Source: Hymenobacter psychrotolerans DSM 18569
Lineage (GTDB): Bacteria; Bacteroidota; Bacteroidia; Cytophagales; Hymenobacteraceae
NCBI RefSeq assembly: GCF_900142395.1
Contig: NZ_FRAS01000002.1
Span: 62,001-126,000 of the forward strand
Length of the DNA: 64,000 bases
Direction of reading: 5' to 3'
How positions within the stretch are numbered: position 1 is the first letter of the stretch; every line of letters starts with the position of its first letter. Below the pieces are notes generated by a model. That model had not been told where the DNA came from, did not search any database, and saw nothing but the letters and a program-made list of their open reading frames with translations. Both the position numbers and the translations under genes were made by a program. This document shows, piece after piece, positions 48,458-57,138 of this stretch.

Positions 48458-49096
48458 ATGGAACTGTCAGTATATAACATCAAAGGCGAAGACACCGGCC
48501 GCAAGGTTACGCTGTCTGACGCCATCTTCGGTCTGGAGCCGAACGAGCACGTGATGTATCTCGACGTGAAGCAGTACTTGGCCAACCAGCGCCAGGGCAC
48601 GCACAAGTCGAAGCAGCGCAATGAAGTGCACGGCACCACCAAGAAGCTGAAGAAGCAAAAAGGTACGGGCGGTGCTCGTGCTGGCTCGATGAAATCGGGT
48701 GTGTTCGTAGGTGGCGGCCGGATTTTCGGTCCTGAGCCCCGCGACTATGGCTTCAAGCTGAACAAGAAAACGAAGCGTCTTGCTCGTCTGTCGGCTCTCT
48801 CGACGCTGGCCAAAGACGGTAAGGTGGCTCTGGTAGAGAACATCACTCTGTCGGCCCCCAAAACCAAAGACTTCCTCAACATCCTGAACGGTCTGAAGCT
48901 GAACAACGGCAAAAAGACCCTGCTGGTAACCGGCGAAGTAGACAAGAACGTGGTGCTGTCGGCGCGCAACATTCAGAAAATCACCGTGGCTACGCCCGTT
49001 GCTCTGAACACGCACGACCTGTTGAACACCGACACGCTGCTGCTGTCGGAAGCGGGCCTGACGGCATTGGAACAACTCTATACCACTGCTGAATAA
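48458..49096 (+). CDS. rplD: 50S ribosomal protein L4
   Basis: A 212-residue protein from ATG 48458; TTG 48452 is possible but less likely. It has the exit-tunnel loop HKSKQRNEVHGTTKKLKKQKGTGGARAGSMKSGVFVGGGRIFGPEPRDY and the usual C-terminal part. In E. coli L4 represses its operon; no such leader was recognised here. Its TAA stop overlaps the rplW ATG by one base. Confidence 0.97.
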   Translation: MELSVYNIKGEDTGRKVTLSDAIFGLEPNEHVMYLDVKQYLANQRQGTHKSKQRNEVHGTTKKLKKQKGTGGARAGSMKSGVFVGGGRIFGPEPRDYGFKLNKKTKRLARLSALSTLAKDGKVALVENITLSAPKTKDFLNILNGLKLNNGKKTLLVTGEVDKNVVLSARNIQKITVATPVALNTHDLLNTDTLLLSEAGLTALEQLYTTAE

Positions 49097-49383
49097 TGAG
49101 CACGCTGAAAAAACCCATCGTGACCGAGAAGGCCACGGGCCTGAACGAAAAAGGCCAGTACGTTTTCGAAGTAGAGCGTACCGCCAACAAGGTTCAGATC
49201 AAGAAGGACATCGAGCAGTTCTATGGTGTAACGGTTACGGGCATCAGCACGATCCGCACCAACGGCAAAGTGAAGTCCAAGTTCACGAAAGGTGGTTCGG
49301 TATCGGGCCGTCGCGCACATGGCAAGAAAGCCATTGTAACCGTGAAGGAAGGCGAGGTTATCGACTTCTACAGCGGCATCTAA
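49096..49383 (+). CDS. rplW: 50S ribosomal protein L23
   Basis: A 95-residue protein at the polypeptide exit, a docking site for SRP and trigger factor. LKKPIVTEKATGLNEKGQYVFEVERTANKVQIKKDIEQFYGVTVTGI is typical. It starts at ATG 49096, overlapping the rplD stop (TAATG). It is followed by 42 bases before rplB. Confidence 0.97.
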   Translation: MSTLKKPIVTEKATGLNEKGQYVFEVERTANKVQIKKDIEQFYGVTVTGISTIRTNGKVKSKFTKGGSVSGRRAHGKKAIVTVKEGEVIDFYSGI

Positions 49384-49425
49384 GCTGCGCCTTTTCTGCA
49401 TAAGAGCATTTCCTAAGCAAGAGTA

Positions 49426-50253
49426 ATGGCACTCAAAAAACTAAGACCAACATCACCGGGTCAGCGCTTCCGCATTGCACCGGCCTTCGACGAGATTACC
49501 ACGTCGACGCCGGAGAAGTCGCTGTTGGCACCCATGAAAAACTCCGGTGGCCGCAACAACTCGGGCAAAATGTCCAACCGCTACATCGGCGGTGGCCACA
49601 AAGCCAAGTATCGTATCATCGACTTCAAGCGTGACAAGGCTTCGGTGCCTGCCACGGTGAAGACGATTGAGTACGATCCGAACCGTACGGCCCGTATCGC
49701 CCTGCTTCAGTACGCCGATGGCGAGAAGCGTTACATCATCGCCCCCGCTGGCGTTGAGGTAGGTGCTACGGTCGTGTCAGGTTCGGGTGTAGCCCCGGAA
49801 GTAGGCAACGCCCTGCCGCTGCGCGAGATTCCGCTCGGTACCATCGTTCACAACATCGAGCTGATGCCCGGTAACGGTGCCGCTATGGCTCGTTCGGCTG
49901 GCACGTACGCTCAACTGGTTGCGCGCGAAGACAAATATGCCACCCTGAAACTGCCTTCCGGTGAGATGCGCATGGTACTCGTTACCTGCATGGCTACGGT
50001 AGGCACCGTTTCGAACGGTGACCACATGAACGTACGTCTCGGCAAAGCCGGTCGTAACCGTTGGTTGGGTCGTCGTCCGCGCGTTCGTGGTGTTGCTATG
50101 AACCCTGTCGATCACCCCATGGGTGGTGGCGAAGGCAAATCGTCGGGTGGTCACCCACGTAGCCGTAACGGTATCTTCTCGAAAGGTCAGAAGACCCGCA
50201 ACAAGAATAAGTACTCGGAGCAGCTCATCGTTAACCGCAAAGGCAAGAAGTAA
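49426..50253 (+). CDS. rplB: 50S ribosomal protein L2
   Basis: A 275-residue protein needed for peptidyl transfer and subunit joining. Signatures: [41 protein letters not shown], and the C-terminal [24 protein letters not shown] with the conserved His in NPVDHP. Normal length. It is followed after three bases by rpsS. Confidence 0.98.
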   Translation: MALKKLRPTSPGQRFRIAPAFDEITTSTPEKSLLAPMKNSGGRNNSGKMSNRYIGGGHKAKYRIIDFKRDKASVPATVKTIEYDPNRTARIALLQYADGEKRYIIAPAGVEVGATVVSGSGVAPEVGNALPLREIPLGTIVHNIELMPGNGAAMARSAGTYAQLVAREDKYATLKLPSGEMRMVLVTCMATVGTVSNGDHMNVRLGKAGRNRWLGRRPRVRGVAMNPVDHPMGGGEGKSSGGHPRSRNGIFSKGQKTRNKNKYSEQLIVNRKGKK

Positions 50254-50256
50254 GCA

Positions 50257-50535
50257 ATGGCACGTTCACTAAAAAAAGGGCCGTACATTGACTTCCGGCT
50301 CGAGAAGAAAGTAACGGCAATGGATGAGGCCGGCAAGAAATCAGTGGTGAAGACCTGGTCGCGCCGCTCGATGATTTCTCCGGATTTCGTTGGCCACACC
50401 TTCGCCGTTCACAACGGCAATAAGTTCATCCCGGTATATGTGACGGAGAACATGGTAGGACACAAACTCGGTGAGTTTGCCCCGACCCGCAACTTCCGTG
50501 GCCACATTGCCAAGAAAGATAAAGGCAAGCGCTAA
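50257..50535 (+). CDS. rpsS: 30S ribosomal protein S19
   Basis: A 92-residue head protein with [44 protein letters not shown] and [19 protein letters not shown]. Entirely typical. It lies two bases before rplV. Confidence 0.98.
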   Translation: MARSLKKGPYIDFRLEKKVTAMDEAGKKSVVKTWSRRSMISPDFVGHTFAVHNGNKFIPVYVTENMVGHKLGEFAPTRNFRGHIAKKDKGKR

Positions 50536-50537
50536 TC

Positions 50538-51020
50538 ATGGAAGCAACCGCTAAACTCCGCAACGTCCCCACCTCGCCGCGCAAGATGCGCCTGGTGGCC
50601 GACATGATCCGTGGTCAGAAAGTGACCCGTGCGCTTGGTCTGCTGAAATTCGAGGCTAACTCGGGTGCTGCACGCGTTGAAAAGCTTCTCCTCTCGGCTC
50701 TGGCCAACTGGCAGCAGCACAACGAGGAAGAGCGTATCGAAGACGCTAACCTCTACATCAAGGCTATCTTCGTGGATGAAGGCCGCCAGCTGAAGCGTCT
50801 GCGCCCCGCCCCCCAGGGCCGTGGCCACCGCATCCGCAAGCGCAGCAACCACGTGACGCTGGTGATTGATACGAAAGTAGAACCGCTGGGCAGCAAAGCT
50901 GCTGCTAAGCAGGCTGCTGAAACCAAAACCACCGACGCTGCTGTTGAAGCCAAGCCAAAAGCTGCCCGTCGCAGCTCGGCTAAGAAATCCACTGAAACCA
51001 CGGCAGAAGCCACCGCATAA
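50538..51020 (+). CDS. rplV: 50S ribosomal protein L22, with C-terminal extension
   Basis: A 160-residue exit-tunnel protein. The core (about 1-112) contains [49 protein letters not shown] and the loop [22 protein letters not shown]. The final 48 residues, after [15 protein letters not shown], are low-complexity Ala/Lys/Thr/Glu text, absent from E. coli L22 (110 residues). Such tails are common in Bacteroidota and their role is unknown. Confidence 0.97.
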   Translation: MEATAKLRNVPTSPRKMRLVADMIRGQKVTRALGLLKFEANSGAARVEKLLLSALANWQQHNEEERIEDANLYIKAIFVDEGRQLKRLRPAPQGRGHRIRKRSNHVTLVIDTKVEPLGSKAAAKQAAETKTTDAAVEAKPKAARRSSAKKSTETTAEATA

Positions 51021-51025
51021 GCACT

Positions 51026-51901
51026 ATGGGACAGAAAGTAAATCCGGTTGGCTTCCGTCTGGGCGTCATTAAAGGATGGGACTCGAACTGGTACGGCGGC
51101 AAGGACTTCGCCGACAAACTGGTGGAGGACGAAAAAATCCGCAAGTACATCATGGCTCGTATCCCGAAAGGTGGCATCAGCCGCATCGTGATTGAGCGTA
51201 CACTGAAGCGTATCACCATTACCATCAACACGGCTCGTCCGGGTGTGGTAATCGGTAAGGGTGGCGCTGAAGTTGATAAGATCAAGGACGAACTGAAGCA
51301 GATCACCAGCAAAGACGTTCAGATCAACATCTTCGAAATCAAGCGTCCGGAACTCGACGCCAAGCTGGTAGGTGAGAGCATTGCTCAGCAGCTGCAGGCT
51401 CGTATCTCGTTCCGCCGTGCGATGAAGATGTCTATCCAGGCTGCTATCCGCGTTGGTGCCGAAGGCATCAAGATTCAGTGCGGTGGCCGTCTGGGCGGCG
51501 CTGAAATTGCCCGCTCCGAGCAGTACAAAGAAGGTCGTACGCCGCTGCACACGCTGCGCGCTGATATCGACTACGCTTTGTCGGAAGCTCAGACGGTGTA
51601 TGGCAAAATCGGCATCAAAGTATGGATCATGCGTGGTGAAGTGTTCGGCAAGCCCGACCTGTCGCCTAACCAGGTTCCTGCTAACCAAGGCAACGACAGC
51701 CGTGGTGGCGACCGTGGCCCGCGCGGTGAGCGTGGTGACCGTGGCGGCGACCGTGGCCCGCGTCGTGACCGGAACGACCGTGGCGGCGAAGGCCGAGGTG
51801 GTGATAACCGTGGCGGCCAAGGCGGCGGCCAGCGTCGTAGCGGTGGTGGCCCAGGTGGTGCCAACCGTGGCGGCCAGGGCGGTGGCGCTCCGCGTCGCTA
51901 G
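51026..51901 (+). CDS. rpsC: 30S ribosomal protein S3 with RGG-like C-terminal tail
   Basis: A 291-residue protein near the mRNA entry site. The N-terminal 220 residues are standard, with KH-domain [18 protein letters not shown] and the conserved [16 protein letters not shown]. From about residue 226 to the end the protein is a repeat-rich Gly/Arg/Asp/Gln tail: units like [19 protein letters not shown] and RGGQGGGQ, similar to eukaryotic RGG RNA-binding boxes. E. coli S3 is 233 residues, so the tail is an addition of about 60 residues. It lies six bases after rplV, and rplP follows after 37 bases. Confidence 0.97.
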   Translation: MGQKVNPVGFRLGVIKGWDSNWYGGKDFADKLVEDEKIRKYIMARIPKGGISRIVIERTLKRITITINTARPGVVIGKGGAEVDKIKDELKQITSKDVQINIFEIKRPELDAKLVGESIAQQLQARISFRRAMKMSIQAAIRVGAEGIKIQCGGRLGGAEIARSEQYKEGRTPLHTLRADIDYALSEAQTVYGKIGIKVWIMRGEVFGKPDLSPNQVPANQGNDSRGGDRGPRGERGDRGGDRGPRRDRNDRGGEGRGGDNRGGQGGGQRRSGGGPGGANRGGQGGGAPRR

Positions 51902-51938
51902 TCGTTTCTTTTCTTCAGAAATTCAATTTCAATAACTC

Positions 51939-52364
51939 ATGTTACAACCGAAAAGGACCAAGTATCGCAAGATGCAAAAGGGTCGCGTAACAGGCCTTGC
52001 CTACCGCGGCAGCTCCATTGACTTCGGTTCTTTCGCTATTAAGTCGTTGGAAGTGGCTTGGATTACGGCTCGCCAGATTGAGGCAGCTCGTATCGCCATG
52101 ACCCGCGCCATGAAACGCGAAGGGCAAGTTTGGATCCGCATTTTCCCCGACAAGCCAATCACCAAGAAGCCTGCTGAGGTGCGGATGGGTAAAGGTAAAG
52201 GCTCGCCCGAGTATTGGGTAGCCTGCGTGAAACCCGGCACTATCATGTTCGAGTCGGACGGCGTAACGCTGGAAGTAGCTCAAGAGTCGCTGCGTCTGGC
52301 GGCTCAGAAGCTGCCGGTTCGTACTCAGTTTGTTGTTCGTCGCGACTACGTAGAAAGCAAGTAA
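51939..52364 (+). CDS. rplP: 50S ribosomal protein L16
   Basis: A 141-residue protein of the A-site region. [62 protein letters not shown] is fully typical, as are [36 protein letters not shown] and the C-terminal RTQFVVRR. Its stop is followed one base later by rpmC. Confidence 0.98.
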   Translation: MLQPKRTKYRKMQKGRVTGLAYRGSSIDFGSFAIKSLEVAWITARQIEAARIAMTRAMKREGQVWIRIFPDKPITKKPAEVRMGKGKGSPEYWVACVKPGTIMFESDGVTLEVAQESLRLAAQKLPVRTQFVVRRDYVESK

Positions 52365-52365
52365 G

Positions 52366-52578
52366 ATGAAGAACGCCGATATCCGTGCCCTCTCTATTGA
52401 GGACCTGAAAACCCAGATCAAGACCGAACAAGCCTCTGGCCAGTCGCTGCGCTTCGCGCATGCCATCTCGCCTCTGGAAAACCCGATTCGCCTGAAGCAA
52501 AGCCGCAAGAACGTCGCCCGTCTGTTGACCGAGCTGACCCGTCGCGAGAACGAGCAGGCTAATAACACTGCTAACTAA
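52366..52578 (+). CDS. rpmC: 50S ribosomal protein L29
   Basis: A 70-residue helical protein near the tunnel exit. [22 protein letters not shown], then [30 protein letters not shown] are typical; the core family is about 63-65 residues, so it has a short tail. It begins one base after rplP and ends two bases before rpsQ. Confidence 0.96.
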   Translation: MKNADIRALSIEDLKTQIKTEQASGQSLRFAHAISPLENPIRLKQSRKNVARLLTELTRRENEQANNTAN

Positions 52579-52580
52579 CG

Positions 52581-52871
52581 ATGGCAAGCAACGAAGAACA
52601 GCAGGCTACTTCCGCCGTTGAGCGGAACCTGCGCAAAGAAATCATCGGGCGCGTTTCCTCCTCCAAAATGGACAAGTCCATCACGGTGGTTGTGGAAAGC
52701 AAAATGAAACACCCGATCTACGGCAAATTCGTTACCAAGTCGACCAAGTTCATGGCCCACGACGAGAACAACGAATGTGGCGAAGGCGATACGGTTCGCA
52801 TTATGTCGACCCGTCCGCTGAGCAAGAACAAGCGGTGGAGATTGGTAGAAATCGTAGAACGCGCCAAGTAA
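52581..52871 (+). CDS. rpsQ: 30S ribosomal protein S17
   Basis: A 96-residue OB-fold protein. The first 15 residues are an acidic/Gln-rich extension ([15 protein letters not shown]), followed by the standard [55 protein letters not shown]. coli S17 is 84 residues. It starts two bases after rpmC and ends one base before rplN. Confidence 0.97.
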   Translation: MASNEEQQATSAVERNLRKEIIGRVSSSKMDKSITVVVESKMKHPIYGKFVTKSTKFMAHDENNECGEGDTVRIMSTRPLSKNKRWRLVEIVERAK

Positions 52872-52872
52872 G

Positions 52873-53241
52873 ATGATACAGCAAGAATCCCGTCTGACCG
52901 TCGCTGATAACAGCGGCGCCAAAGAAGTTCTCTGCATTCGTGTCCTCGGTGGCACGGGCAAGAAATACGCCAGCGTTGGCGACAAGATTGTAGTAGCCAT
53001 CAAATCGGCTATTCCTTCCGGCAACGCTAAAAAAGGCACTGTATCGAAAGCAGTTGTAGTACGCACAAAGAAAGAAGTACGTCGCAAAGACGGTTCTTAC
53101 ATTCGTTTCGACGACAACGCTGCCGTACTGCTCAACAATAACGACGAGCCCCGCGGTACCCGCATCTTCGGCCCCGTGGCCCGCGAACTGCGTGAGAAGC
53201 AGTTCATGAAGATTGTTTCGCTGGCTCCTGAAGTTCTCTAA
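52873..53241 (+). CDS. rplN: 50S ribosomal protein L14
   Basis: A 122-residue subunit-interface protein. [79 protein letters not shown] are completely typical. It starts one base after the rpsQ stop and is followed by rplX three bases later. Confidence 0.98.
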   Translation: MIQQESRLTVADNSGAKEVLCIRVLGGTGKKYASVGDKIVVAIKSAIPSGNAKKGTVSKAVVVRTKKEVRRKDGSYIRFDDNAAVLLNNNDEPRGTRIFGPVARELREKQFMKIVSLAPEVL

Positions 53242-53244
53242 GCA

Positions 53245-53508
53245 ATGGCAACGAAAACGAAAGCAGCACCCGCGAAACTGCACGTGAAAAGCGGCGACAC
53301 CGTTCAGGTGATTGCCGGCGACGACAAAGGCAAAACCGGCGTTATCAAGTCGGTGAACCGCTCGACGCAGCGCGTTATCGTGGAAGGCCTCAACCTGGTA
53401 ACCAAGCACAACAAACCCAGTGCGAAGAACCCCCAGGGTGGCATCACCAAGATCGAAGCTGGCATTCACGTGAGCAACGTGAAGGCAATTGACTCGAAAA
53501 ACGCCTAA
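53245..53508 (+). CDS. rplX: 50S ribosomal protein L24
   Basis: An 87-residue assembly-initiator protein with a KOW motif ([27 protein letters not shown], about 15-40) and [13 protein letters not shown]. It is shorter than the 103-residue E. coli form, lacking part of its C-terminal portion. A basic KTKAAPAK start precedes the KOW motif. It lies 15 bases before rplE. Confidence 0.96.
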   Translation: MATKTKAAPAKLHVKSGDTVQVIAGDDKGKTGVIKSVNRSTQRVIVEGLNLVTKHNKPSAKNPQGGITKIEAGIHVSNVKAIDSKNA

Positions 53509-53523
53509 CCCGGTACGACGACA

Positions 53524-54078
53524 ATGGCTCGACTCAAAGAGAAATATAAAAAAGAAGTAGTACCGGCGCTCCAGGAGAAATTCCAGTTCGAGAGCATCAT
53601 GCAGGTACCACGCATCACCAAGATCTGCATCAACCGCGGCATCGGAGCGGCAGTAGCCGACAAGAAGCTGGTTGATAACGGTGTGGACGAGCTGACGACC
53701 ATTGCTGGTCAGAAAGCTGTTGCTACCATCGCCAAGCGTTCGGTGTCGAACTTCAAACTGCGTGAGGGCATGCCCATCGGCGCCCGCGTTACCCTGCGTG
53801 GTGAGCGGATGTACGAGTTCATGGACCGTCTGCTGACGATTGCTCTGCCCCGTGTTCGTGACTTCAAAGGCATCAACGATAAGGGCTTTGACGGCCGTGG
53901 TAACTATACCCTGGGCGTTAAGGAGCAAATCATCTTCCCCGAAATTTCGATTGACAAAATCAAGTCGATATCGGGTATGGACATTACCTTCGTAACAACG
54001 GCCGAAAACGATGAGCAGAGCTACGAGCTCCTCAAGGCTTTCGGTATGCCGTTCGCTAACGCCAAGAAACAAAACTAA
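53524..54078 (+). CDS. rplE: 50S ribosomal protein L5
   Basis: A 184-residue central-protuberance protein that binds 5S rRNA. It contains [16 protein letters not shown] text ([37 protein letters not shown]), [42 protein letters not shown] and the [14 protein letters not shown] signature. Normal length. Its TAA stop overlaps the rpsN start by one base. Confidence 0.98.
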   Translation: MARLKEKYKKEVVPALQEKFQFESIMQVPRITKICINRGIGAAVADKKLVDNGVDELTTIAGQKAVATIAKRSVSNFKLREGMPIGARVTLRGERMYEFMDRLLTIALPRVRDFKGINDKGFDGRGNYTLGVKEQIIFPEISIDKIKSISGMDITFVTTAENDEQSYELLKAFGMPFANAKKQN

Positions 54079-54347
54079 TGGCTAAGGAATCCGCTAAAGC
54101 AAGAGCGCGCAAGCGCATCGCTACGGTTGCCCGCTATGCTGAAAAGCGCAAAGCGCTGAAAGCCGCCGGCGACTACGAAGGTCTGGACAAGCTTCCCCGT
54201 GACGCTTCGCCCGTACGCCTTCACAACCGGGACATGATTGACGGCCGCCCCCGTGGTTACATGCGTAAGTTCGGCATCAGCCGTGTACGTTTCCGCGAAA
54301 TGGCGTTGGCTGGCAAAATCCCCGGCGTAACGAAGTCGAGCTGGTAG
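54078..54347 (+). CDS. rpsN: 30S ribosomal protein S14, zinc-independent form
   Basis: An 89-residue protein with [31 protein letters not shown] and the C-terminal signature [33 protein letters not shown]. The CxxC motifs of the zinc form are absent, as in the 89-101-residue C-minus type. It overlaps rplE by one base. After it, hairpins and a promoter break the spc operon before rpsH. Confidence 0.97.
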   Translation: MAKESAKARARKRIATVARYAEKRKALKAAGDYEGLDKLPRDASPVRLHNRDMIDGRPRGYMRKFGISRVRFREMALAGKIPGVTKSSW

Positions 54348-54355
54348 TTCGACTG

Positions 54356-54387
54356 GTTGCCAGTTGGCTTCGGCCAACGTTGGCAAC
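54356..54387 (+). terminator. hairpin after rpsN (TTCG loop)
   Basis: GTTGCCAGTTGGC pairs imperfectly with GCCAACGTTGGCAAC around a TTCG loop. It lies just after the rpsN stop and has no T run, so its role as a terminator is uncertain. Confidence 0.45.
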
Positions 54388-54447
54388 ACTACTTGGCAGG
54401 TTGCCGAGAGAAACCATTGGCCGCATTCGAGTCAAGAAGTCTTAATC

Positions 54448-54487
54448 GAAAATTTCGCTGCCGCATTTCTGTGGCGGCGAAATTTTC
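54448..54487 (+). terminator. 17-base-pair hairpin before the rpsH promoter
   Basis: GAAAATTTCGC (54448-54458) pairs with GCGAAATTTTC (54477-54487), and further G-C and G-T pairs extend the stem to 17 base pairs around an ATTTCT loop. It ends one base before the -7 box of rpsH. Confidence 0.6.
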
Positions 54488-54488
54488 A

Positions 54489-54496
54489 TATCTTTG
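54489..54496 (+). promoter_or_regulatory. internal -7 promoter element before rpsH
   Basis: TATCTTTG matches TAnnTTTG, 38 bases before ATG 54535. It offers a fresh start for the second half of the spc operon. Confidence 0.6.
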
Positions 54497-54534
54497 CGGC
54501 TCCCTAAAAAAGGGTGGCGCTTTTACTAAGTCAC

Positions 54535-54933
54535 ATGAACACAGATCCAATTGCTGACTACCTGACCCGGGTACGCAATGCCATCAAGGCAAATCACCGG
54601 GTAGTGGAAATTCCGGCCAGCAACATCAAAAAGGAAATCACGAAGGTGCTCTACAAAAAGGGCTACATTCAGAGCTACCGTTTTGATGATGCCGCTGTAC
54701 AGGGCACGATTAAGATTGCGCTCAAGTACAACCCGGTTACGAAACAGCCTGCTATTACCAAACTGGAGCGTGTAAGCACGCCAGGTTTGCGCCAGTATGC
54801 TCACGTAGAGAACCTGCCCCGCGTACTGAGTGGTCTGGGTGTTGCCATCCTGTCGACTTCGAAAGGGGTGATGACGGAGAAAGAGGCGAAAGCCGAAAAC
54901 GTGGGCGGCGAAGTGCTGTGCTACGTCTACTAA
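54535..54933 (+). CDS. rpsH: 30S ribosomal protein S8
   Basis: A 132-residue assembly protein from ATG 54535 (DPIADYLTRVRNAIKANHRVVEIPASNIKKEI). It ends VLSTSK-like ILSTSKGVMTEKEAKAENVGGEVLCYVY, as in the family. The open frame begins 21 bases earlier. In E. coli S8 represses the spc operon; a matching site was not recognised here. rplF follows after 20 bases. Confidence 0.98.
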   Translation: MNTDPIADYLTRVRNAIKANHRVVEIPASNIKKEITKVLYKKGYIQSYRFDDAAVQGTIKIALKYNPVTKQPAITKLERVSTPGLRQYAHVENLPRVLSGLGVAILSTSKGVMTEKEAKAENVGGEVLCYVY

Positions 54934-54953
54934 TCTGAAAGGAAACCGAGACT

Positions 54954-55508
54954 ATGTCACGCATTGGTAAACTGCCCATCAGCCTGCCCGCTAACGTGCA
55001 GATTGAAGTGAGCAACGAAAACACGGTAACCGTGAAGGGCCCGAAAGGCACCCTGACGGTTCCAGTGGACCGCGACATTACCGTAGCTACCGAAGACGGT
55101 CAGCTGGTGGTAACGCGTCCGACTGAGCAAAAGCGTCATAAAGCCATGCACGGCCTCTACCGCTCCCTGTTGAACAACGCTGTGAACGGCGTTAGCAACG
55201 GTCTGGAGGAGAAGCTGGAGCTGGTGGGTGTAGGTTACAAAGCCGCCATGGCTGGAACTACGCTCGAATTGTCGCTGGGCTACTCGCACAATATCTTCCT
55301 GGCTTTGCCGAAGGAAGTAACGGCTACGGCTGTAACGGAAAAAGGTAAAAACCCTATCGTTACGCTGACCAGCATTGATAAGCAACTGCTGGGCCAAGTA
55401 GCCGCTAAGATTCGCTCGTTGCGCAAAGTTGAGCCCTATAAAGGCAAAGGCGTGCGCTTCGTGGGTGAGCAGATTCGTCGTAAGGCTGGTAAAACGGCTT
55501 CGAAATAA
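54954..55508 (+). CDS. rplF: 50S ribosomal protein L6
   Basis: A 184-residue protein with two related beta domains. MSRIGKLPISLPANVQIEVSNENTVTVKGPKGTL opens it, and KVEPYKGKGVRFVGEQIRRKAGKTASK ends it, including the YKGKGI-type signature. Normal length. rplR starts nine bases after. Confidence 0.98.
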   Translation: MSRIGKLPISLPANVQIEVSNENTVTVKGPKGTLTVPVDRDITVATEDGQLVVTRPTEQKRHKAMHGLYRSLLNNAVNGVSNGLEEKLELVGVGYKAAMAGTTLELSLGYSHNIFLALPKEVTATAVTEKGKNPIVTLTSIDKQLLGQVAAKIRSLRKVEPYKGKGVRFVGEQIRRKAGKTASK

Positions 55509-55517
55509 CATCACACC

Positions 55518-55868
55518 ATGGCTTTCGATAAAGCAACTAGAAGAAAACGGATCCAGCGCATCATCCGCACCAAGGTGGCTGGCACGTCCGAGCGTCCGCG
55601 TCTGTCGGTGTTCCGCAGCAATACGGGTATCTATGCCCAGATTATTGACGACACGACTGGTCACACGTTGGCGTCTGCTTCCTCAAAGCACGTTTCGGTG
55701 GAAGGGGGCAACGGAGTCGCCCTCGCTGCCGCAGTCGGCAAAGAACTTGCTGCCCGTGCTACAGGAAAAGGAATTTCGAAAGTGGTATTTGACCGTTCCG
55801 GTTACCTCTACCACGGCCGCGTAAAATCATTGGCAGAAGGAGCCCGCGAAGGCGGCCTCAATTTCTAA
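55518..55868 (+). CDS. rplR: 50S ribosomal protein L18
   Basis: A 116-residue 5S rRNA-binding protein. [51 protein letters not shown] and [29 protein letters not shown] are typical. It lies nine bases after rplF and six before rpsE. Confidence 0.98.
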   Translation: MAFDKATRRKRIQRIIRTKVAGTSERPRLSVFRSNTGIYAQIIDDTTGHTLASASSKHVSVEGGNGVALAAAVGKELAARATGKGISKVVFDRSGYLYHGRVKSLAEGAREGGLNF

Positions 55869-55874
55869 ATCATC

Positions 55875-56483
55875 ATGGCAGAATTTAACAACGGCCCACG
55901 TGGTGGCAGCGGCGACAACCGTGGCGGTGGCAATGACCGTCGTGGTGGTGGCAATGACCGTCGCGGCGGCAACGACCGTAAAGAAGAGTCGCGCACTGGC
56001 GACTCTGATCTGAAAGAGAAAGTGGTTGCTATCAACCGCGTAGCCAAAGTAGTAAAAGGCGGTCGTCGCTTCAGCTTCTCGGCTATCGTAGTGGTAGGTG
56101 ACGGCAACGGCACTGTAGGCTACGGCCTCGGCAAAGCCAACGAAGTAACAGACGCCATTGCCAAAGGCATTGACGACGCGAAGAAAAACCTGGTGAAAGT
56201 TCCGCTGTACAAGCACACGGTTCCGCACATCATGGAAGGCAAGTACTCAGGTGGTTTTGTGCTGGTTCAGCCGGCTGCCGCTGGTACGGGTGTAATTGCA
56301 GGCGGCGCTATGCGTGCCGTGTTCGAAAGCGCTGGCATCAAAGACGTACTGGCTAAGTCGAAGGGTTCTTCGAACCCCCACAACGTAGTAAAGGCAACTT
56401 TCGACGCGCTGCTGAAAATGCGCGACCCGATGCAGATTGCACAGGCTCGTGGTATCACCCTCGCTCAAGTTTTTAACGGTTAA
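55875..56483 (+). CDS. rpsE: 30S ribosomal protein S5 with RGG-like N-terminal tail
   Basis: A 202-residue protein near the mRNA entry site. Residues 1-40 are a Gly/Arg/Asn/Asp repeat: GNDRRGG occurs three times in tandem (21-base DNA units). From about residue 46 the standard S5 starts, [51 protein letters not shown], and ends in [24 protein letters not shown]. coli S5 is 167 residues, so the tail is an addition. Its composition resembles the S3 tail at 51700-51901. Confidence 0.97.
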   Translation: MAEFNNGPRGGSGDNRGGGNDRRGGGNDRRGGNDRKEESRTGDSDLKEKVVAINRVAKVVKGGRRFSFSAIVVVGDGNGTVGYGLGKANEVTDAIAKGIDDAKKNLVKVPLYKHTVPHIMEGKYSGGFVLVQPAAAGTGVIAGGAMRAVFESAGIKDVLAKSKGSSNPHNVVKATFDALLKMRDPMQIAQARGITLAQVFNG

Positions 56484-56489
56484 GAGACG

Positions 56490-56669
56490 ATGGCGCAGAT
56501 CCAAATTAAACTCGTCAAGAGCGTTATTGACCGCCCCGAGCGTCAGAAGCGCACTGTAAAGGCCCTGGGCCTTGGCAAAATCGGCAGCAGCAAAGCTGTG
56601 GAAAACACCCCCCAGGTAGCTGGTATGGTGAATGCCGTGAAGCACCTGTTGGAAGTAACCGAACTCTAG
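56490..56669 (+). CDS. rpmD: 50S ribosomal protein L30
   Basis: A 59-residue protein beginning [41 protein letters not shown], matching L30 over its whole length. It lies six bases after rpsE and 13 before rplO, as in the spc operon. Its shortness makes it easy to miss. Confidence 0.96.
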   Translation: MAQIQIKLVKSVIDRPERQKRTVKALGLGKIGSSKAVENTPQVAGMVNAVKHLLEVTEL

Positions 56670-56682
56670 GAATCTCCCGAAA

Positions 56683-57126
56683 ATGAATCTCAGCAATCTC
56701 AAACCTGCCGTAGGCGCTACCCGCAATGAGAAGCGGATTGGCCGCGGTACAGGTTCTGGCCGTGGCGGCACTTCTACGCGTGGCCACAAAGGTGCCAAGT
56801 CCCGTTCGGGTTACTCTAAAAAGTCGGGCTTTGAAGGTGGCCAAATGCCGCTGCAGCGCCGTGTACCGAAGTTCGGTTTCAAAAACATCAACCGTGTGGA
56901 GTACAAAGCCGTCAATCTGGACGTGCTGGCTGCTCTGACCGAAGGTGGTGTAACGACCTTGGACAATGCATTCTTCGTGAATGCTGGTCTGGCTTCGAAA
57001 AGCGCTAAGATCAAAGTTCTGGGCCGTGGTGAAATCACCAAGGCTCTGGAAATTCATGCCCATGCCTTCTCCAAATCAGCTGTTGAAGCTATCGAGAAAG
57101 CCGGTGGCAAAGCCGTGACGCTGTAA
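56683..57126 (+). CDS. rplO: 50S ribosomal protein L15
   Basis: A 147-residue protein with a basic N-terminal extension that threads into 23S rRNA: NLSNLKPAVGATRNEKRIGRGTGSGRGGTSTRGHKGAKSRSGYSKKSGFEGGQMPLQRRVPKFGF. The C-terminal domain contains ALEIHAHAFSKSAVEAIEKAGG. Normal length. secY follows after 12 bases. Confidence 0.98.
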   Translation: MNLSNLKPAVGATRNEKRIGRGTGSGRGGTSTRGHKGAKSRSGYSKKSGFEGGQMPLQRRVPKFGFKNINRVEYKAVNLDVLAALTEGGVTTLDNAFFVNAGLASKSAKIKVLGRGEITKALEIHAHAFSKSAVEAIEKAGGKAVTL

Positions 57127-57138
57127 GTATCTGTGGCG

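Noticed and set aside
51700..51901. The repetitive S3 tail as a CRISPR-like or tandem DNA array
   Set aside because: The units are short, irregular and kept in-frame; they are explained by the coded RGG-like protein tail.
53505..53523. Short gap between rplX and rplE as a regulatory site
   Set aside because: Only 15 bases, with no structure; ordinary spacing.
54357..54557. Plus-strand 66-codon frame after rpsN
   Set aside because: It covers two hairpins and the rpsH promoter, and its product is unlike any protein family.
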